From Shinella lacus (GTDB taxonomy: Bacteria; Pseudomonadota; Alphaproteobacteria; Rhizobiales; Rhizobiaceae): a DNA stretch of 64,000 bases. Below, in pieces: positions 35,768-46,133 of the stretch; position 1 is the stretch's first letter; the number at the start of each line of letters is the position of its first letter. The notes beneath the pieces were generated by a model that was not told the origin of the DNA, ran no database searches, and saw only the letters and a list, made by a program, of their open reading frames with translations. Position numbers and translations under genes: made by a program. The stretch spans positions 1 to 64,000 of the forward strand of contig NZ_WHSB02000015.1 of the NCBI RefSeq assembly GCF_010994755.1. The letters run 5' to 3'.

Positions 35768-38700
35768 CGGGCGCCCGGGGCGGCCGCGTCTATTCCATCC
35801 CGGCGAGCCTGCCCTTCCTGAAGACGGTGGCCGCGACCCTAATCGACGGTCGGCTCGTGCCCGGCTTCACCTATGATCCGGCCGATCCGCTGGCGCTGGC
35901 CGACGTCACGGTCTACGTGCCGACGCGCCGTTCCGCCCGCGTGCTGCGCTCGGAATTCGTCGACCTGCTCGGCGGACGCTCGGCCATCCTGCCGGTCATC
36001 CGCGCGCTCGGCGAGACCGATGACGACAGCGGCTTCTTCGACGAGGTGGCGCCGGCGCTGCTCGACATGGCCGAACCGCTCTCCGGCCCGACGCGCCTCA
36101 TCGAGCTCGCCCGCCTTGTGCTTGCCTGGCGCAACCGCCTGCCGGCCGCCGTCACCTCCGTGCATGCCGAAAGCCCGCTCGTCGCGCCCGCAAGCCCGGC
36201 CGATGCCGTCTGGCTCGCCCGCAACCTCGCCGAGATCATCGACGCGATGGAGACGGAAGAGCTCGACTGGTCCGCGCTCGACAATCTCGACGTCTCCAAC
36301 CATGCGCTCTGGTGGCAGCTCACCGCCGAATTCCTGAAAATCGCCAGCGAATACTGGCCGGCGCGGCTGACCGAACTCAACCGCTCCTCGCCCTCGCTCC
36401 GGCGCAATGCGACGCTGCATGCCGAAACGGAGCGCTATCGCCACGCGCCGCCAACCGGCCCCGTCATCATCGCCGGCTCGACAGGCTCCATCCCCGCGAC
36501 GGCCGGGCTCATTGCCGCGGTGGCGAACCTGCCGAACGGCGTCGTCATCCTGCCGGGGCTCGATCGTTTCATGTCCGATACGGAATGGCTGCTCGTCGGT
36601 CATCAGGCAGGTGCGGCAGGCGCGCAAAAACCCGACGCGGCCGCCCGCAGCCATCCGCAATACGGCCTCCACCGCCTGCTCGCCCGAATGAGCTGCACGC
36701 GCAATGATGTCGAACCGCTCGGCACCCCGCCCGATGCTCTCGAATACCGCACGCAAATCCTCTCCAGCGCCTTCCTGCCGACGCAGGCGACATCGGGCTG
36801 GGGCGATATCCGCGGCACGATCGACGCCGGCCGCATGGCGGAGGCGTTTCGCGATGTTTCGCTCGTCGAGGCGGCCAACGAACGGGAGGAGGCGCTCGCC
36901 ATCGCCATCGCGCTGCGCCTCGCATTGGAGGATGGCGAAGACGCGCAGGCGGCCTTGATCACGCCCGACCGCAAGCTCGGCCGGCGTGTTGCGGCGGAGC
37001 TTGCCCGCTTCGGCATCGAGGCGGACGATTCGGCCGGCACGCCGCTGCTCTCCACGCCGCAGGGCACGCTTCTGCGGCTGCTCGTCGAGGCCGCACTTCG
37101 GCCCGGCGACCCGGTGCCGCTCGTCGCCCTCCTGAAACATCCCCTCGCCCGCTTCGGGCTTTCCGCCTCTGATCTGCGCGACGCCGTGACCGCGCTGGAG
37201 CTGACGGCATTGCGCGGCGGTACCGCCGAAATCGACATTTCCACGCTCGAACCGCTGCTCGACGCCGCACTGGAGCGGCAGGCAACGGACCGCCATCCGC
37301 CCGTCTGGCGCACCGCCCTGCCGGAACATGCGATCCCGCTTGCCCGCGATCTCGCGCAACGCGTCGCGGCCGCCGTCGAGCCGCTGGCCGGCGTGCTCTT
37401 TCACGAAAGCCGCACGGGACGGCGCTTTTCTTCCAGGCTGGCGCTGTCCGACTGGTCAGAGCGGACCGGCCGCGCGCTGGAGGCGGTGGCGTTGGACGAG
37501 CGCGGCGACCTTGCGGCGCTGTGGTCCGGCGAGGCCGGCGACAGCCTTGCGAACCTGCTCAAGAGCGTCATCGAGACGGATGGGCAGATCGAGGCCGATG
37601 GGCCGCAATGGTGCGACATCATCGAGGCGCTGGCGGCGAGCGAAAGCGTCAAGCCGCGCTCCATGCGCCATCCGCGCGTCTTTATTTTCGGCGCGCTCGA
37701 ATCGCGCCTCCAGAGCGTCGATACGGTGGTGATCGGCGGGCTCAACGAGGGCACCTGGCCGGGGCAGGCGGCGAACGACGCCTTCCTCTCGCGCATCATG
37801 AAGGTGGAAATCGGCCTGGAGCCGCCGGAACGGCGCATCGGCCAGCTCGGCCACGACCTTCAGATGGCCGCCGCCGCGCCCAAACTCGTGCTGACGCGGG
37901 CGCTGCGCAACGGCACCGCGCCGACCGTCGCCTCGCGCTGGCTGCAACGGCTCATCGCCGTCGGCGGGCCGGGACTGGCGTCCGACCTGCGCCGGCGCGG
38001 CAAGGACTTCATCGACTGGGCGAATGCCATCGACAAAGGCCCCTCCGTGCCGACGGCCGCCCGTCCGGCACCGCGCCCGCCGGCCGAGCTCCAGCCACGC
38101 AAATATTCCTTCAGCCAGATCGGCCGCCTCCGGCGCGATCCCTACGCGATCTATGCAAGGCATATCCTGCGCCTCGATCCCATCGCGCCCTTCAATCTCG
38201 ACCCTGGACCGGCAGAGCGCGGCTCGCTCTACCACCGCATCGTCGACCGTTTCGTGCGCGAGGAAAAGACCGGCGAACCGCTCTCCCTCATCACCCGCAT
38301 CCTGAACGAGGAATTCGATATCGTCGCCCTGCCGCCGCATATCGACGCCGTCTGGCGCCCGCGTTTTGCCGCCGTCGCGCGCGCCTTCGTCAAATGGCAC
38401 CGCGAACGCGCAGGCGATGTGCGCGATAGCAACACGGAGGTTTGGGCGTCGCTCGATCTTTCAGTGGCGGGTATCCGGCTCACCGGCATTGCCGACCGAA
38501 TCGACATTTTACCGGACGGCAGCGCCGATATCCTCGACTACAAGACGGGCAGCACCCCATCCCTGAAGGTCGCCCGCGCCTTGCTCGACCCGCAACTGGC
38601 GTTGGAAGCAGCGGCACTGCGGCGCGGCGCGTTTCGCGATCTTGGCTCGCGTGAGCCGGCGAACCTTCTCTATGTGCGCCTCAAACCCGGCGAACGCTTC

Positions 38701-38949
38701 AAGGCCGAACAGGTCAACAACGAACACGCCAAATCCGCCAACGCGACGCCGAAATCGGCTGCCGACCTGGCCGAGGAATCGCTGGCGGAGCTGGAAAAGC
38801 TGCTGACCGGCCTGATCGAGGGCCGCTACGGCTTCGCCTCGCGGCTCATTCCCGAGCAGGAACGCGACTATGGCGGGGAATACGACCACTTGGCGCGCGT
38901 CGCCGAATGGTCGTCGGCGGAAAATGGCGAGGAGGGCGACGATGCTTGA
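35764..38949 (+). CDS. addB: double-strand break repair protein AddB
   Basis: Protein of 1061 residues, the alphaproteobacterial AddB. It works with AddA as the helicase-nuclease that resects double-strand ends and loads RecA, replacing RecBCD. The N-terminal half is helicase-like without a good Walker A. The C-terminal RecB-type nuclease has RGSLYHRIVDRF and ADILDYKTGSTPSL (catalytic D-Y-K) at about 820-935. The start is GTG (GTGA overlap with murU). The large frames on the other strand are shadows. Confidence 0.95.
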   Translation: MTGARGGRVYSIPASLPFLKTVAATLIDGRLVPGFTYDPADPLALADVTVYVPTRRSARVLRSEFVDLLGGRSAILPVIRALGETDDDSGFFDEVAPALLDMAEPLSGPTRLIELARLVLAWRNRLPAAVTSVHAESPLVAPASPADAVWLARNLAEIIDAMETEELDWSALDNLDVSNHALWWQLTAEFLKIASEYWPARLTELNRSSPSLRRNATLHAETERYRHAPPTGPVIIAGSTGSIPATAGLIAAVANLPNGVVILPGLDRFMSDTEWLLVGHQAGAAGAQKPDAAARSHPQYGLHRLLARMSCTRNDVEPLGTPPDALEYRTQILSSAFLPTQATSGWGDIRGTIDAGRMAEAFRDVSLVEAANEREEALAIAIALRLALEDGEDAQAALITPDRKLGRRVAAELARFGIEADDSAGTPLLSTPQGTLLRLLVEAALRPGDPVPLVALLKHPLARFGLSASDLRDAVTALELTALRGGTAEIDISTLEPLLDAALERQATDRHPPVWRTALPEHAIPLARDLAQRVAAAVEPLAGVLFHESRTGRRFSSRLALSDWSERTGRALEAVALDERGDLAALWSGEAGDSLANLLKSVIETDGQIEADGPQWCDIIEALAASESVKPRSMRHPRVFIFGALESRLQSVDTVVIGGLNEGTWPGQAANDAFLSRIMKVEIGLEPPERRIGQLGHDLQMAAAAPKLVLTRALRNGTAPTVASRWLQRLIAVGGPGLASDLRRRGKDFIDWANAIDKGPSVPTAARPAPRPPAELQPRKYSFSQIGRLRRDPYAIYARHILRLDPIAPFNLDPGPAERGSLYHRIVDRFVREEKTGEPLSLITRILNEEFDIVALPPHIDAVWRPRFAAVARAFVKWHRERAGDVRDSNTEVWASLDLSVAGIRLTGIADRIDILPDGSADILDYKTGSTPSLKVARALLDPQLALEAAALRRGAFRDLGSREPANLLYVRLKPGERFKAEQVNNEHAKSANATPKSAADLAEESLAELEKLLTGLIEGRYGFASRLIPEQERDYGGEYDHLARVAEWSSAENGEEGDDA

Positions 38950-41900
38950 GGAAGATCGCCCCGCCTCCGCCGATCCCGCGGCCTGGCTGAGCTGGACATC
39001 GCAGAAACAGGCGACGGCATCCGATCCTGCCCGTTCGGCCTGGGTGTCCGCCAATGCCGGCTCGGGCAAGACGCATGTGCTGACCCAGCGGGTCATCCGG
39101 CTGCTGCTGGCCGGCTGCCGGCCCTCCGCCATCCTTTGCCTCACCTATACCAAGGCGGCGGCCTCGGAAATGTCGAACCGCGTCTTCGAACGGCTCGCCG
39201 AATGGGCGACGCTGTCGGACGCCGAGCTGTCCGATCGGGTAACGGCGATCGAGGGCGAGCGGCCCGATCTCTTCAAGCTCGCGGAAGCAAGGCGCCTCTT
39301 TGCGCGGGCGCTCGAAACGCCGGGTGGCCTGAAGATCCAGACCATCCATGCCTTCTGCGAAGCGCTGCTGCACCAGTTTCCGCTGGAGGCCAATGTCGCC
39401 GGCCACTTTTCCGTGCTCGACGACCGAGCGGCGGCCGTGCTGCTCGCCGATGCGCGCCGCACGCTGTTGACCGCGACGACCAGCGAGGACGACCAGGGTC
39501 TTGCCGGGGCTTTCGCCACGGTGCTTGACATTGCCGACGATACCGGCCTCGAACGGCTGATTTCCGATATCGTGGCGAGCCGCGGGCCGATCCGCATATT
39601 TCTCGACATTGCAGAGCGGGCGGGTGGCGTGGAGGCGGTTCTGCGCCGCGAGATCGGGCTTGCGCCGCATGAGACGGCCGAGCACGTTCTCGCCGCCTTC
39701 TGGCCGCTGGATGGTTTGCAGGGGGCGACGCTTGATTCTTATCTCGCCGCCGCGGAAAGCCTCGGCAGCGAGACCGTGAAAACCTCTGCGGCCGGCTTGC
39801 GTGGCATCATGCGGCTGACGGATGCCGAAGCGCGGCGTTCAGCACTCTACGATCTCTTCTTCACGGCGACGGGTACGCCGCGCAGCCTGGAGCGCTCCTT
39901 CTTCTCAAAAAAGGTTCGTGACAGCGCGCCCTATATGGAAGAAGCGCTGCAAGCCGCGCAGGCCCATGTGATCGCCTGCGACGACCGGCTACGGCGGTTT
40001 CGCATGTATGAGGCGACGCTTGCGGCGCTCACCATCGCCGAGCGGCTGATCGGCGATTACGAGGACCTGAAGCGGGCGCGCAGCCTGCTCGATTTCGACG
40101 ACCTGATCGACCGTACCGCAACGCTTCTCACCCGCGACAAGGTGAGCGCCTGGGTGCACTACAAGCTCGACCAGGGCATCGACCATATCCTCGTCGACGA
40201 GGCGCAGGATACCAGCCCGCGGCAATGGCAGATCGTCAAGGCGCTGACGGACGATTTCTTCGCCGGCGAAACAGCGCGCGGGACCGGGCGCACGATCTTC
40301 GCGGTGGGTGACGAAAAACAGTCGATCTATTCCTTCCAAGGCGCGCGGCCGGAACGCTTTGCAGAGGAAGGCCGGGAAGTTTCGCGCCGCACGCTGGCTG
40401 CCGACACGGCCTTCAGCCCAATCCGCCTGCTGCTCTCCTTCCGTTCGACGCGCGACGTGCTGTCGGCGGTCGACCGGGTCTTTCTCGATGCCGCCAATGC
40501 GCGCGGGCTGACACCCGATGGCAGCGATATCGTGCACGCCTCCAACCGCGGGCGCGAGCCCGGTGCCGTCGATATCTGGGAGGTGATCGCCGCACCGCCG
40601 GGCCTCGACGAGGAGGACTGGACGGCGCCCTTCGACGCGGTGGCCGAGGAGGCGCCGATCAATGTTCTGGCGCGGCGCATTGCCGATACGCTGGCCGCAT
40701 GGATCGGCCGCGAGACGGTGACGGAGAAGGGCAAGGCGCGGCCGATGGCGGCTGGCGACGTCATCGTTCTGGTGCGCAAGCGCGACGCCTTCGTCAACGC
40801 GCTGACCCGCACGCTGAAGCAACGCCACGGCCTGCCCGTGGCCGGGGCGGACCGGCTGGTGCTGACGAAACACATTGCCGTGCAGGACCTGATGGCGCTC
40901 GGTCGCTTCGCCGTGCTGCCGGAGGACGATCTTTCGCTGGCGGCGCTTTTGAAAAGCCCGCTGTTCGGCCTTAACGAGGATGCGCTGTTTGCGCTGGCCG
41001 CACGCCGCGGGGAGCAACAGACCCTCTGGGCGCGGCTCAAAGAGGCGGCGGCGACGGATGAGGCGCTCGGCCGCATCGTCGAGCGGCTCGACGGCGTGAT
41101 TCGCGATGCGCGCAGCCAGGCGGTGCACGATTTTTATGCCCGCATTCTCGGTGCCGGCGGCGGGCGGCGTGCTTTTCTCGCGCGGCTCGGCGCGGAGGCC
41201 GGCGAGATCATCGACGAATTCCTGACCTTCGCGCTGGAGCAGGAGGAGAACGGCCTGCCCGGCCTTCAGGCCTTTGTCTCGACGCTGGAGCTGGAAGCGC
41301 CGACGGTGAAGCGCGAGCAGGACAAGGCGCGCGGCGAAATCCGCATCATGACGGTGCATGCCGCCAAGGGCCTGGAGGCGCCGGTGGTCTTTCTCGTCGA
41401 TGGCGGGGCAAAACCCTTCAGCCCCAGCCATATGCCGCAGCTACGCTTCCTCTCGACCCCTGCCGGCGGCCTGCCGGCATGGCTGCCGCTGAAGGACCTT
41501 GGCAATGCGCTGACCGAGGTCGATGCGAACCGCATCCGCGAGGGCGCCGAGGAGGAATATCGCCGCCTGCTCTACGTCGCGATGACGCGTGCGGCCGATC
41601 GGCTGGTCGTCTGCGGCTATCGCGGCCGGCAGGAGAACAAGGACACCTGGCACCCGATGATCGCCGGCGCGCTTTCCGCCGATGGCGATCGCTGCGTGGA
41701 AACGACTTTTTCGACGGCCGGCGAAAGCTGGCAGGGGTTTTCCTGGCGCGAGGCGGGTGCGGCCGATGTCGGCGAGGTCGCGACGGCGGGTGTCGAGGAA
41801 AAGGCGAAGACGGTGTTGCCGGAAGCGCTCGGGCAACCCTTGCCGCCGCAAAAGTCGCTGCCGCGGCCGCTCAGCCCCTCCGGTGCGGCGGCGGTGATCG

Positions 41901-42493
41901 AGACGGATGCGGCGGACCTGCTGGTGCCCTCGGCGCTGTTCGGGCGGAAAGGCGGCGTTCCGGGGGCCGGCCTTGCGCTGGAGCGCGGGCGCATCCTGCA
42001 CCGTTTCCTGCAAGTCCTGCCGGCCTTCGAGCCTGCGGACCGGCCGGCGGCGGCGCGGCGCTATCTTGAGCGTGCAGCCGCCACCTGGCCGGAAAGTGCG
42101 CGCGATGCCCTGGTGGATGCCGCCCTAGCGGTGATCGATGACGAGAGCCTGGCGACGATCTTTTCCCCCGCAGCCCGGGCGGAAGTGTCGATCATGGGCA
42201 CGCTGACGCTTGGCAGCCGGGATTTTGCCGTCTCCGGGCGGATCGACCGCATGGCGGTCACCGAAACGGCAGTCGAGATCGTCGATTTCAAGACGAACCG
42301 CGTGCCGCCGGGGTCTCTGAAAGACATTCCGTTCGAGCACCGGGCGCAGCTTGCGATCTACCGCGCGATCCTTGGCCCACTCTATCCTGGGCGCGAGATC
42401 CGCTGCGGGCTGATCTATACGGAAACGGCGAAAACCTATTGGCTGGATGCCGGCCTGATGGAAGCGAGCCTTGCCGAACTGCGCTCAAAGTGA
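38942..42493 (+). CDS. addA: double-strand break repair helicase AddA
   Basis: UvrD-type helicase and nuclease of 1183 residues. Walker A is ANAGSGKT (37-44); LVDEAQDTSPRQW (about 416-428) is motif II; GDEKQSIYSFQGARPERF is motif III; MTVHAAKGLEAPVVFL is motif V; RRLLYVAMTRAADRL is motif VI. The C-terminal RecB nuclease motif is EIVDFKTNRVP (about 1113-1123). The ATG at 38942 overlaps addB by 8 bases. It is followed by trxA. Confidence 0.96.
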   Translation: MLEEDRPASADPAAWLSWTSQKQATASDPARSAWVSANAGSGKTHVLTQRVIRLLLAGCRPSAILCLTYTKAAASEMSNRVFERLAEWATLSDAELSDRVTAIEGERPDLFKLAEARRLFARALETPGGLKIQTIHAFCEALLHQFPLEANVAGHFSVLDDRAAAVLLADARRTLLTATTSEDDQGLAGAFATVLDIADDTGLERLISDIVASRGPIRIFLDIAERAGGVEAVLRREIGLAPHETAEHVLAAFWPLDGLQGATLDSYLAAAESLGSETVKTSAAGLRGIMRLTDAEARRSALYDLFFTATGTPRSLERSFFSKKVRDSAPYMEEALQAAQAHVIACDDRLRRFRMYEATLAALTIAERLIGDYEDLKRARSLLDFDDLIDRTATLLTRDKVSAWVHYKLDQGIDHILVDEAQDTSPRQWQIVKALTDDFFAGETARGTGRTIFAVGDEKQSIYSFQGARPERFAEEGREVSRRTLAADTAFSPIRLLLSFRSTRDVLSAVDRVFLDAANARGLTPDGSDIVHASNRGREPGAVDIWEVIAAPPGLDEEDWTAPFDAVAEEAPINVLARRIADTLAAWIGRETVTEKGKARPMAAGDVIVLVRKRDAFVNALTRTLKQRHGLPVAGADRLVLTKHIAVQDLMALGRFAVLPEDDLSLAALLKSPLFGLNEDALFALAARRGEQQTLWARLKEAAATDEALGRIVERLDGVIRDARSQAVHDFYARILGAGGGRRAFLARLGAEAGEIIDEFLTFALEQEENGLPGLQAFVSTLELEAPTVKREQDKARGEIRIMTVHAAKGLEAPVVFLVDGGAKPFSPSHMPQLRFLSTPAGGLPAWLPLKDLGNALTEVDANRIREGAEEEYRRLLYVAMTRAADRLVVCGYRGRQENKDTWHPMIAGALSADGDRCVETTFSTAGESWQGFSWREAGAADVGEVATAGVEEKAKTVLPEALGQPLPPQKSLPRPLSPSGAAAVIETDAADLLVPSALFGRKGGVPGAGLALERGRILHRFLQVLPAFEPADRPAAARRYLERAAATWPESARDALVDAALAVIDDESLATIFSPAARAEVSIMGTLTLGSRDFAVSGRIDRMAVTETAVEIVDFKTNRVPPGSLKDIPFEHRAQLAIYRAILGPLYPGREIRCGLIYTETAKTYWLDAGLMEASLAELRSK

Positions 42494-42531
42494 GATACCG
42501 GGCGGGACGATCCATTGCCCGCAAGGGCGAT

Positions 42532-42557
42532 GCCGGCCCTTGAAACGGGAGGCCGGC
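42532..42557 (+). other. hairpin between addA and trxA
   Basis: GCCGGCC (42532-42538) and GGCCGGC (42551-42557) form a perfect 7-bp stem with a 12-base loop. No T-run follows, so it is not an obvious terminator. It lies 43 bases before the trxA start and may be part of its leader. Confidence 0.4.
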
Positions 42558-42600
42558 GGCATCACATCTTGTACAACAATCACCGTTCAAGGAGAGCCTC

Positions 42601-42921
42601 ATGGCTACCGTTAAAGTCGACCAGTCCAATTTCCAGGCCGAAGTTCTGAATTCCGCAGAGCCGGTCGTCGTCGATTTCTGGGCTGAATGGTGCGGTCCGT
42701 GCAAGATGATCGCCCCGGCGCTCGAAGAAATCGCCACCGAACTCGCCGGCAAGGTGAAGGTCGCCAAGCTCAACATCGACGAGAACCCGGAACTGGCCGC
42801 CCAGTTCGGCGTGCGCTCGATCCCGACGCTCGCCATGTTCAAGGGCGGCGAAGTGGCCGACATCAAGGTCGGTGCCGCTCCGAAGACGGCGCTCTCTTCC
42901 TGGATTTCCAGCGCCGCCTGA
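42601..42921 (+). CDS. trxA: thioredoxin
   Basis: Protein of 106 residues, the general dithiol reductant. The active site is EWCGPCKM (Cys31, Cys34), and the cis-proline loop is [16 protein letters not shown] lies 5-10 bases before the ATG. It follows the AddAB genes but has its own 107-base leader and a strong terminator. Confidence 0.97.
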   Translation: MATVKVDQSNFQAEVLNSAEPVVVDFWAEWCGPCKMIAPALEEIATELAGKVKVAKLNIDENPELAAQFGVRSIPTLAMFKGGEVADIKVGAAPKTALSSWISSAA

Positions 42922-42943
42922 TTGGCAGCGATGGACTACCTTC

Positions 42944-42970
42944 AAGCCCGGCCTCGCGCCGGGCTTTTTC
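42944..42970 (+). terminator. Rho-independent terminator of trxA
   Basis: AAGCCCGGC / GCCGGGCTT forms a 9-bp stem with loop CTCGC, followed by TTTCGTTT. folC ends just beyond it on the other strand. Confidence 0.9.
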
Positions 42971-42973
42971 GTT

Positions 42974-44317
42974 TCAGGTTGGGGGCGTGCCGTTGTCGGC
43001 GAGCACATCGCCGACCAGATAGAGCGAGCCGCCGATCAGGATGCGCGGCGGCACCGAGTCTTCCTCGGTGATGCGGCCGATTTCGGCAATGGCATCGGCA
43101 ACCGTCGAGAGCGGCTCGACCTCCAGGCCGGCGCGCGCGGCGTCATCGGCCAGCGACACGGGATCGAGGCCGGCATCCGAGCCGCGGATCGGCACGGTGA
43201 AGACGCGCTCGGCAAGGCCGCGGAACGGCTCGAAATAACCGACCGGGTCCTTCGTGTTGATCATGCCGGTGACGAGGAAGAGCGGGCGCGGATCGCGTTC
43301 CTCGAAATTCGCCATCGTCTCGGCAATGACCTGCCCGGCACCGGGATTGTGCCCGCCATCGACCCAGATCTCGCTGCCGCGCGGCGCAAGCCGCATCAGC
43401 GCGCCATCCGTCAGGCGTTGCAGGCGGCCCGGCCATTCGACGCGGGCAAGGCCCAGTTCCAGTGCGTGCTCGGAAATGGTGAAGCCGGCGGCCTTGACGG
43501 CGCGGATCGCGGCGGCGGAATTGCCATATTGATGGCGGCCCGGCAGGCGCGGCAGCGGCAGGTCGGCAAGGCCGAACTCGTCCTGGTAGACGAGGCGGCC
43601 ATATTCCTCATGCGCCATGAAATCCTGGCCGTAGACGGCATGCGGGCAGCCGAGCCGCTCGGCGGTCTCGATCAGCACGTCGCGCGCGGCCTCTTCCGAC
43701 TGGTAGCCGATGACCACGGGCACGCCGCGCTTCATGATGCCGGCTTTTTCCGCCGCGATCAGCTCGACGCGGTCGCCGAGATAGGCCTGATGGTCGAGCG
43801 AGATCGGCATGATGACGCAAACGGCGGGACGCGGCATGACATTGGTCGCGTCGAAGCGGCCGCCGAGGCCCACCTCGATGATCGCCACATCCGCCGGGTG
43901 CTCAGAAAACAGCACGAAGGTGACGGCCGTCAGGATTTCGAAGACGGTGATCTTCTGCCCGCCATTGGCCTCCGCCACGCGGCGCACGGCATCGGCCAGC
44001 ACGGCGTCTTCCACCAACTGGCCCCGGCCGCCCTTGACGCCGAGGCGGTAGCGCTCGTGCCAGTTGACGAGGTGCGGAGACGTGTGGACATGGACGCTGA
44101 GGCCTTGCGCCTCCAGGATCGAGCGGCAGAAGGCGGTGACCGAGCCCTTGCCGTTGGTGCCGGCCACATGGATGACCGGCGGCAGTTTCAGATGCGGATC
44201 GCCGAGCGCGGACAGGAGCCGCGTGATCCGGTCCAGCGAAAGATCGAACCCCTTGGGATGGAGACCGAGAAGTTTTTCGATCTCCGCTGCCGCTTCGCTG
44301 ACCGTGACCATCGACAT
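42974..44317 (-). CDS. folC: bifunctional dihydrofolate/folylpolyglutamate synthase
   Basis: Mur-ligase family protein of 447 residues. The P-loop is GTNGKGSV (53-60); GLGGRFDATNV and DGGHNPGA are the other family blocks. It adds glutamate to dihydropteroate and to folates. It is the last gene of the trpFBA-accD-folC group, 24 bases after accD. Confidence 0.95.
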   Translation of the reverse strand: MSMVTVSEAAAEIEKLLGLHPKGFDLSLDRITRLLSALGDPHLKLPPVIHVAGTNGKGSVTAFCRSILEAQGLSVHVHTSPHLVNWHERYRLGVKGGRGQLVEDAVLADAVRRVAEANGGQKITVFEILTAVTFVLFSEHPADVAIIEVGLGGRFDATNVMPRPAVCVIMPISLDHQAYLGDRVELIAAEKAGIMKRGVPVVIGYQSEEAARDVLIETAERLGCPHAVYGQDFMAHEEYGRLVYQDEFGLADLPLPRLPGRHQYGNSAAAIRAVKAAGFTISEHALELGLARVEWPGRLQRLTDGALMRLAPRGSEIWVDGGHNPGAGQVIAETMANFEERDPRPLFLVTGMINTKDPVGYFEPFRGLAERVFTVPIRGSDAGLDPVSLADDAARAGLEVEPLSTVADAIAEIGRITEEDSVPPRILIGGSLYLVGDVLADNGTPPT

Positions 44318-44341
44318 GCTGCCCTCGCGCGGTGCGGCTTT

Positions 44342-45253
44342 TTACTGCGCCGCGATGGCGACAGCGCCGTTCGCGATGACGGGCGAGGACACCGTTGCGG
44401 GCTTCTTCATCAGAATCTTCAGAAGGCGGGCCAGCGTGTCGGGAATGTCGTGGCGCTTGACGACGAGGTCGACCATGCCGTGTTCCAGCAGGTATTCCGA
44501 CGTCTGGAAGCCTTCCGGCAGCTTTTCGCGGATGGTCTGCTCAATGACGCGTTTGCCGGCAAAGCAGATTTCCGCACCCGGCTCAGCAAGGTGGATATCG
44601 CCCAGCATGGCATAGGAGGCCGTGACGCCGCCGGTCGTCGGATTGGTGAGCACGACGATGTAGGGAAGGCCCGCTTCCTTCAGCATCTCGACCGCGACCG
44701 TGGTGCGCGGAAGCTGCATCAGCGAGAGAATGCCTTCCTGCATGCGCGCGCCGCCGGAGGCGGGGAACATGACAAGCGGGCACTTTTCGGCGATGGCACG
44801 CTCGAAGGCCTTGATGATGGCCTCGCCGGCGGCAATGCCGAGCGAGCCGCCCATGAAGGCGAATTCGTGCACGACGGCGACGAGCTTGACGCCGCGCATC
44901 TTTCCGACGCCGGCGAGGATCGTGTCCTCCAGATCGGTCTTGATGCGGCTATCGCGCAGACGGTCCGTGTATTTCTTCGAATCACGGAATTTCAGCGGGT
45001 CCTGCGCTACCTTGGGCTGCTGCAGGGACTCGTAGACGCCGTCATCGAAGAGGTCCTTGAGACGCGCCTTCGCCGGCATCTTCATGTGGTAGCCCGAAGC
45101 CGGGATAACCCACTTGTTTTCTTCGAGATCGCGGTGAAACACCATCTCGCCGGTTTCCGGGCACTTGATCCAGAGATTTTCCGGAACATCCCGGTTGGGG
45201 CGGCCAAGCATCGAGTTGATCTTTGGCCGAACGTAGTTCGTGATCCAGTTCAC
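44342..45253 (-). CDS. accD: acetyl-CoA carboxylase carboxyltransferase subunit beta
   Basis: Protein of 303 residues, first committed step of fatty acid synthesis with AccA. The crotonase-like carboxyltransferase core is intact ([43 protein letters not shown]). The N-terminal C4 zinc ribbon of E. coli AccD has lost three of its four cysteines: Cys31 remains, the others align with Thr34, Ile50 and Ser53. The start is GTG at 45253 with GGGAG upstream. It is transcribed with trpA. Confidence 0.96.
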   Translation of the reverse strand: MNWITNYVRPKINSMLGRPNRDVPENLWIKCPETGEMVFHRDLEENKWVIPASGYHMKMPAKARLKDLFDDGVYESLQQPKVAQDPLKFRDSKKYTDRLRDSRIKTDLEDTILAGVGKMRGVKLVAVVHEFAFMGGSLGIAAGEAIIKAFERAIAEKCPLVMFPASGGARMQEGILSLMQLPRTTVAVEMLKEAGLPYIVVLTNPTTGGVTASYAMLGDIHLAEPGAEICFAGKRVIEQTIREKLPEGFQTSEYLLEHGMVDLVVKRHDIPDTLARLLKILMKKPATVSSPVIANGAVAIAAQ

Positions 45254-45292
45254 GGTCTAGACTCCCGTTTTATCCCGTCCCATGTGGGGACT

Positions 45293-46132
45293 TTATTCCG
45301 CCGCCGCAAGGCGCGATGCGCGCACGCCCGAGGCGAGGCTCATCACCAGCGTCTCGACACCGGCAACGGTGGCGGCGCTGGCCTTGCCATCCGCGGTGAG
45401 GCTGGAGGCGATCTGGTTGACGATGGCCGTGCCGACGACGACGCCATCCGCGGCGGCACCGATGGCGCGCGCATGTTCCGCCGTCTTCACGCCGAAGCCG
45501 ACGCAGACCGGCAGCGCCGTATGCGCCTTGATGCGGCCGACGGCACCGCCGATCAACGACGGATCCGGCAGGGCCGACCCCGTAATGCCGTTCATCGAGA
45601 CGTAGTAGACGAAGCCGGAGGTGTTCTTCAGCACGGTCGGCAGGCGCTTTTCGTCCGTCGTCGGCGTTGCGAGACGGATGAAATTGACACCCTTGGCGAC
45701 AGCCGGAATGCAGAGCTCGTCGTCCATTTCCGGCGGCAGGTCGACGACGATCAGGCCGTCGACGCCGGCATCCAGCGCATCATCGAGGAAGCGGTCGACG
45801 CCGTAGATATAGATCGGGTTGTAATAGCCCATCAGCACGATCGGCGTCGCATCGTCTTCCCGGCGGAAGTCGCGGGCCATCTGGAGGGTCTTGGCGAGCG
45901 TCTGGCCGGCCTTCAGCGCGCGCTGGCCGGCGAGCTGGATGGCGGGGCCATCGGCCATCGGGTCGGAAAAGGCCATGCCGAGCTCGATGACATCGGAGCC
46001 CGCCTTGGGCAGCGCCTTCATGATCTCCAGCGAGCTCGCATAGTCCGGATCGCCGCCCATGAAATAGGTGACGAGGGCCGGCCGGCCGACGGCCGCGAGA
46101 TCCGCAAAACGTTTGTCCATGCGTGCGGTCAT
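45293..46132 (-). CDS. trpA: tryptophan synthase alpha subunit
   Basis: TIM-barrel subunit of 279 residues that cleaves indole-3-glycerol phosphate. The catalytic Glu50 ([12 protein letters not shown]) and Asp61 (MADGP) are present, as is the phosphate-binding GFGVKT and VVGTAIV. It starts one base after the trpB stop. It passes indole to TrpB through a tunnel. Confidence 0.97.
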   Translation of the reverse strand: MTARMDKRFADLAAVGRPALVTYFMGGDPDYASSLEIMKALPKAGSDVIELGMAFSDPMADGPAIQLAGQRALKAGQTLAKTLQMARDFRREDDATPIVLMGYYNPIYIYGVDRFLDDALDAGVDGLIVVDLPPEMDDELCIPAVAKGVNFIRLATPTTDEKRLPTVLKNTSGFVYYVSMNGITGSALPDPSLIGGAVGRIKAHTALPVCVGFGVKTAEHARAIGAAADGVVVGTAIVNQIASSLTADGKASAATVAGVETLVMSLASGVRASRLAAAE

Positions 46133-46133
46133 C

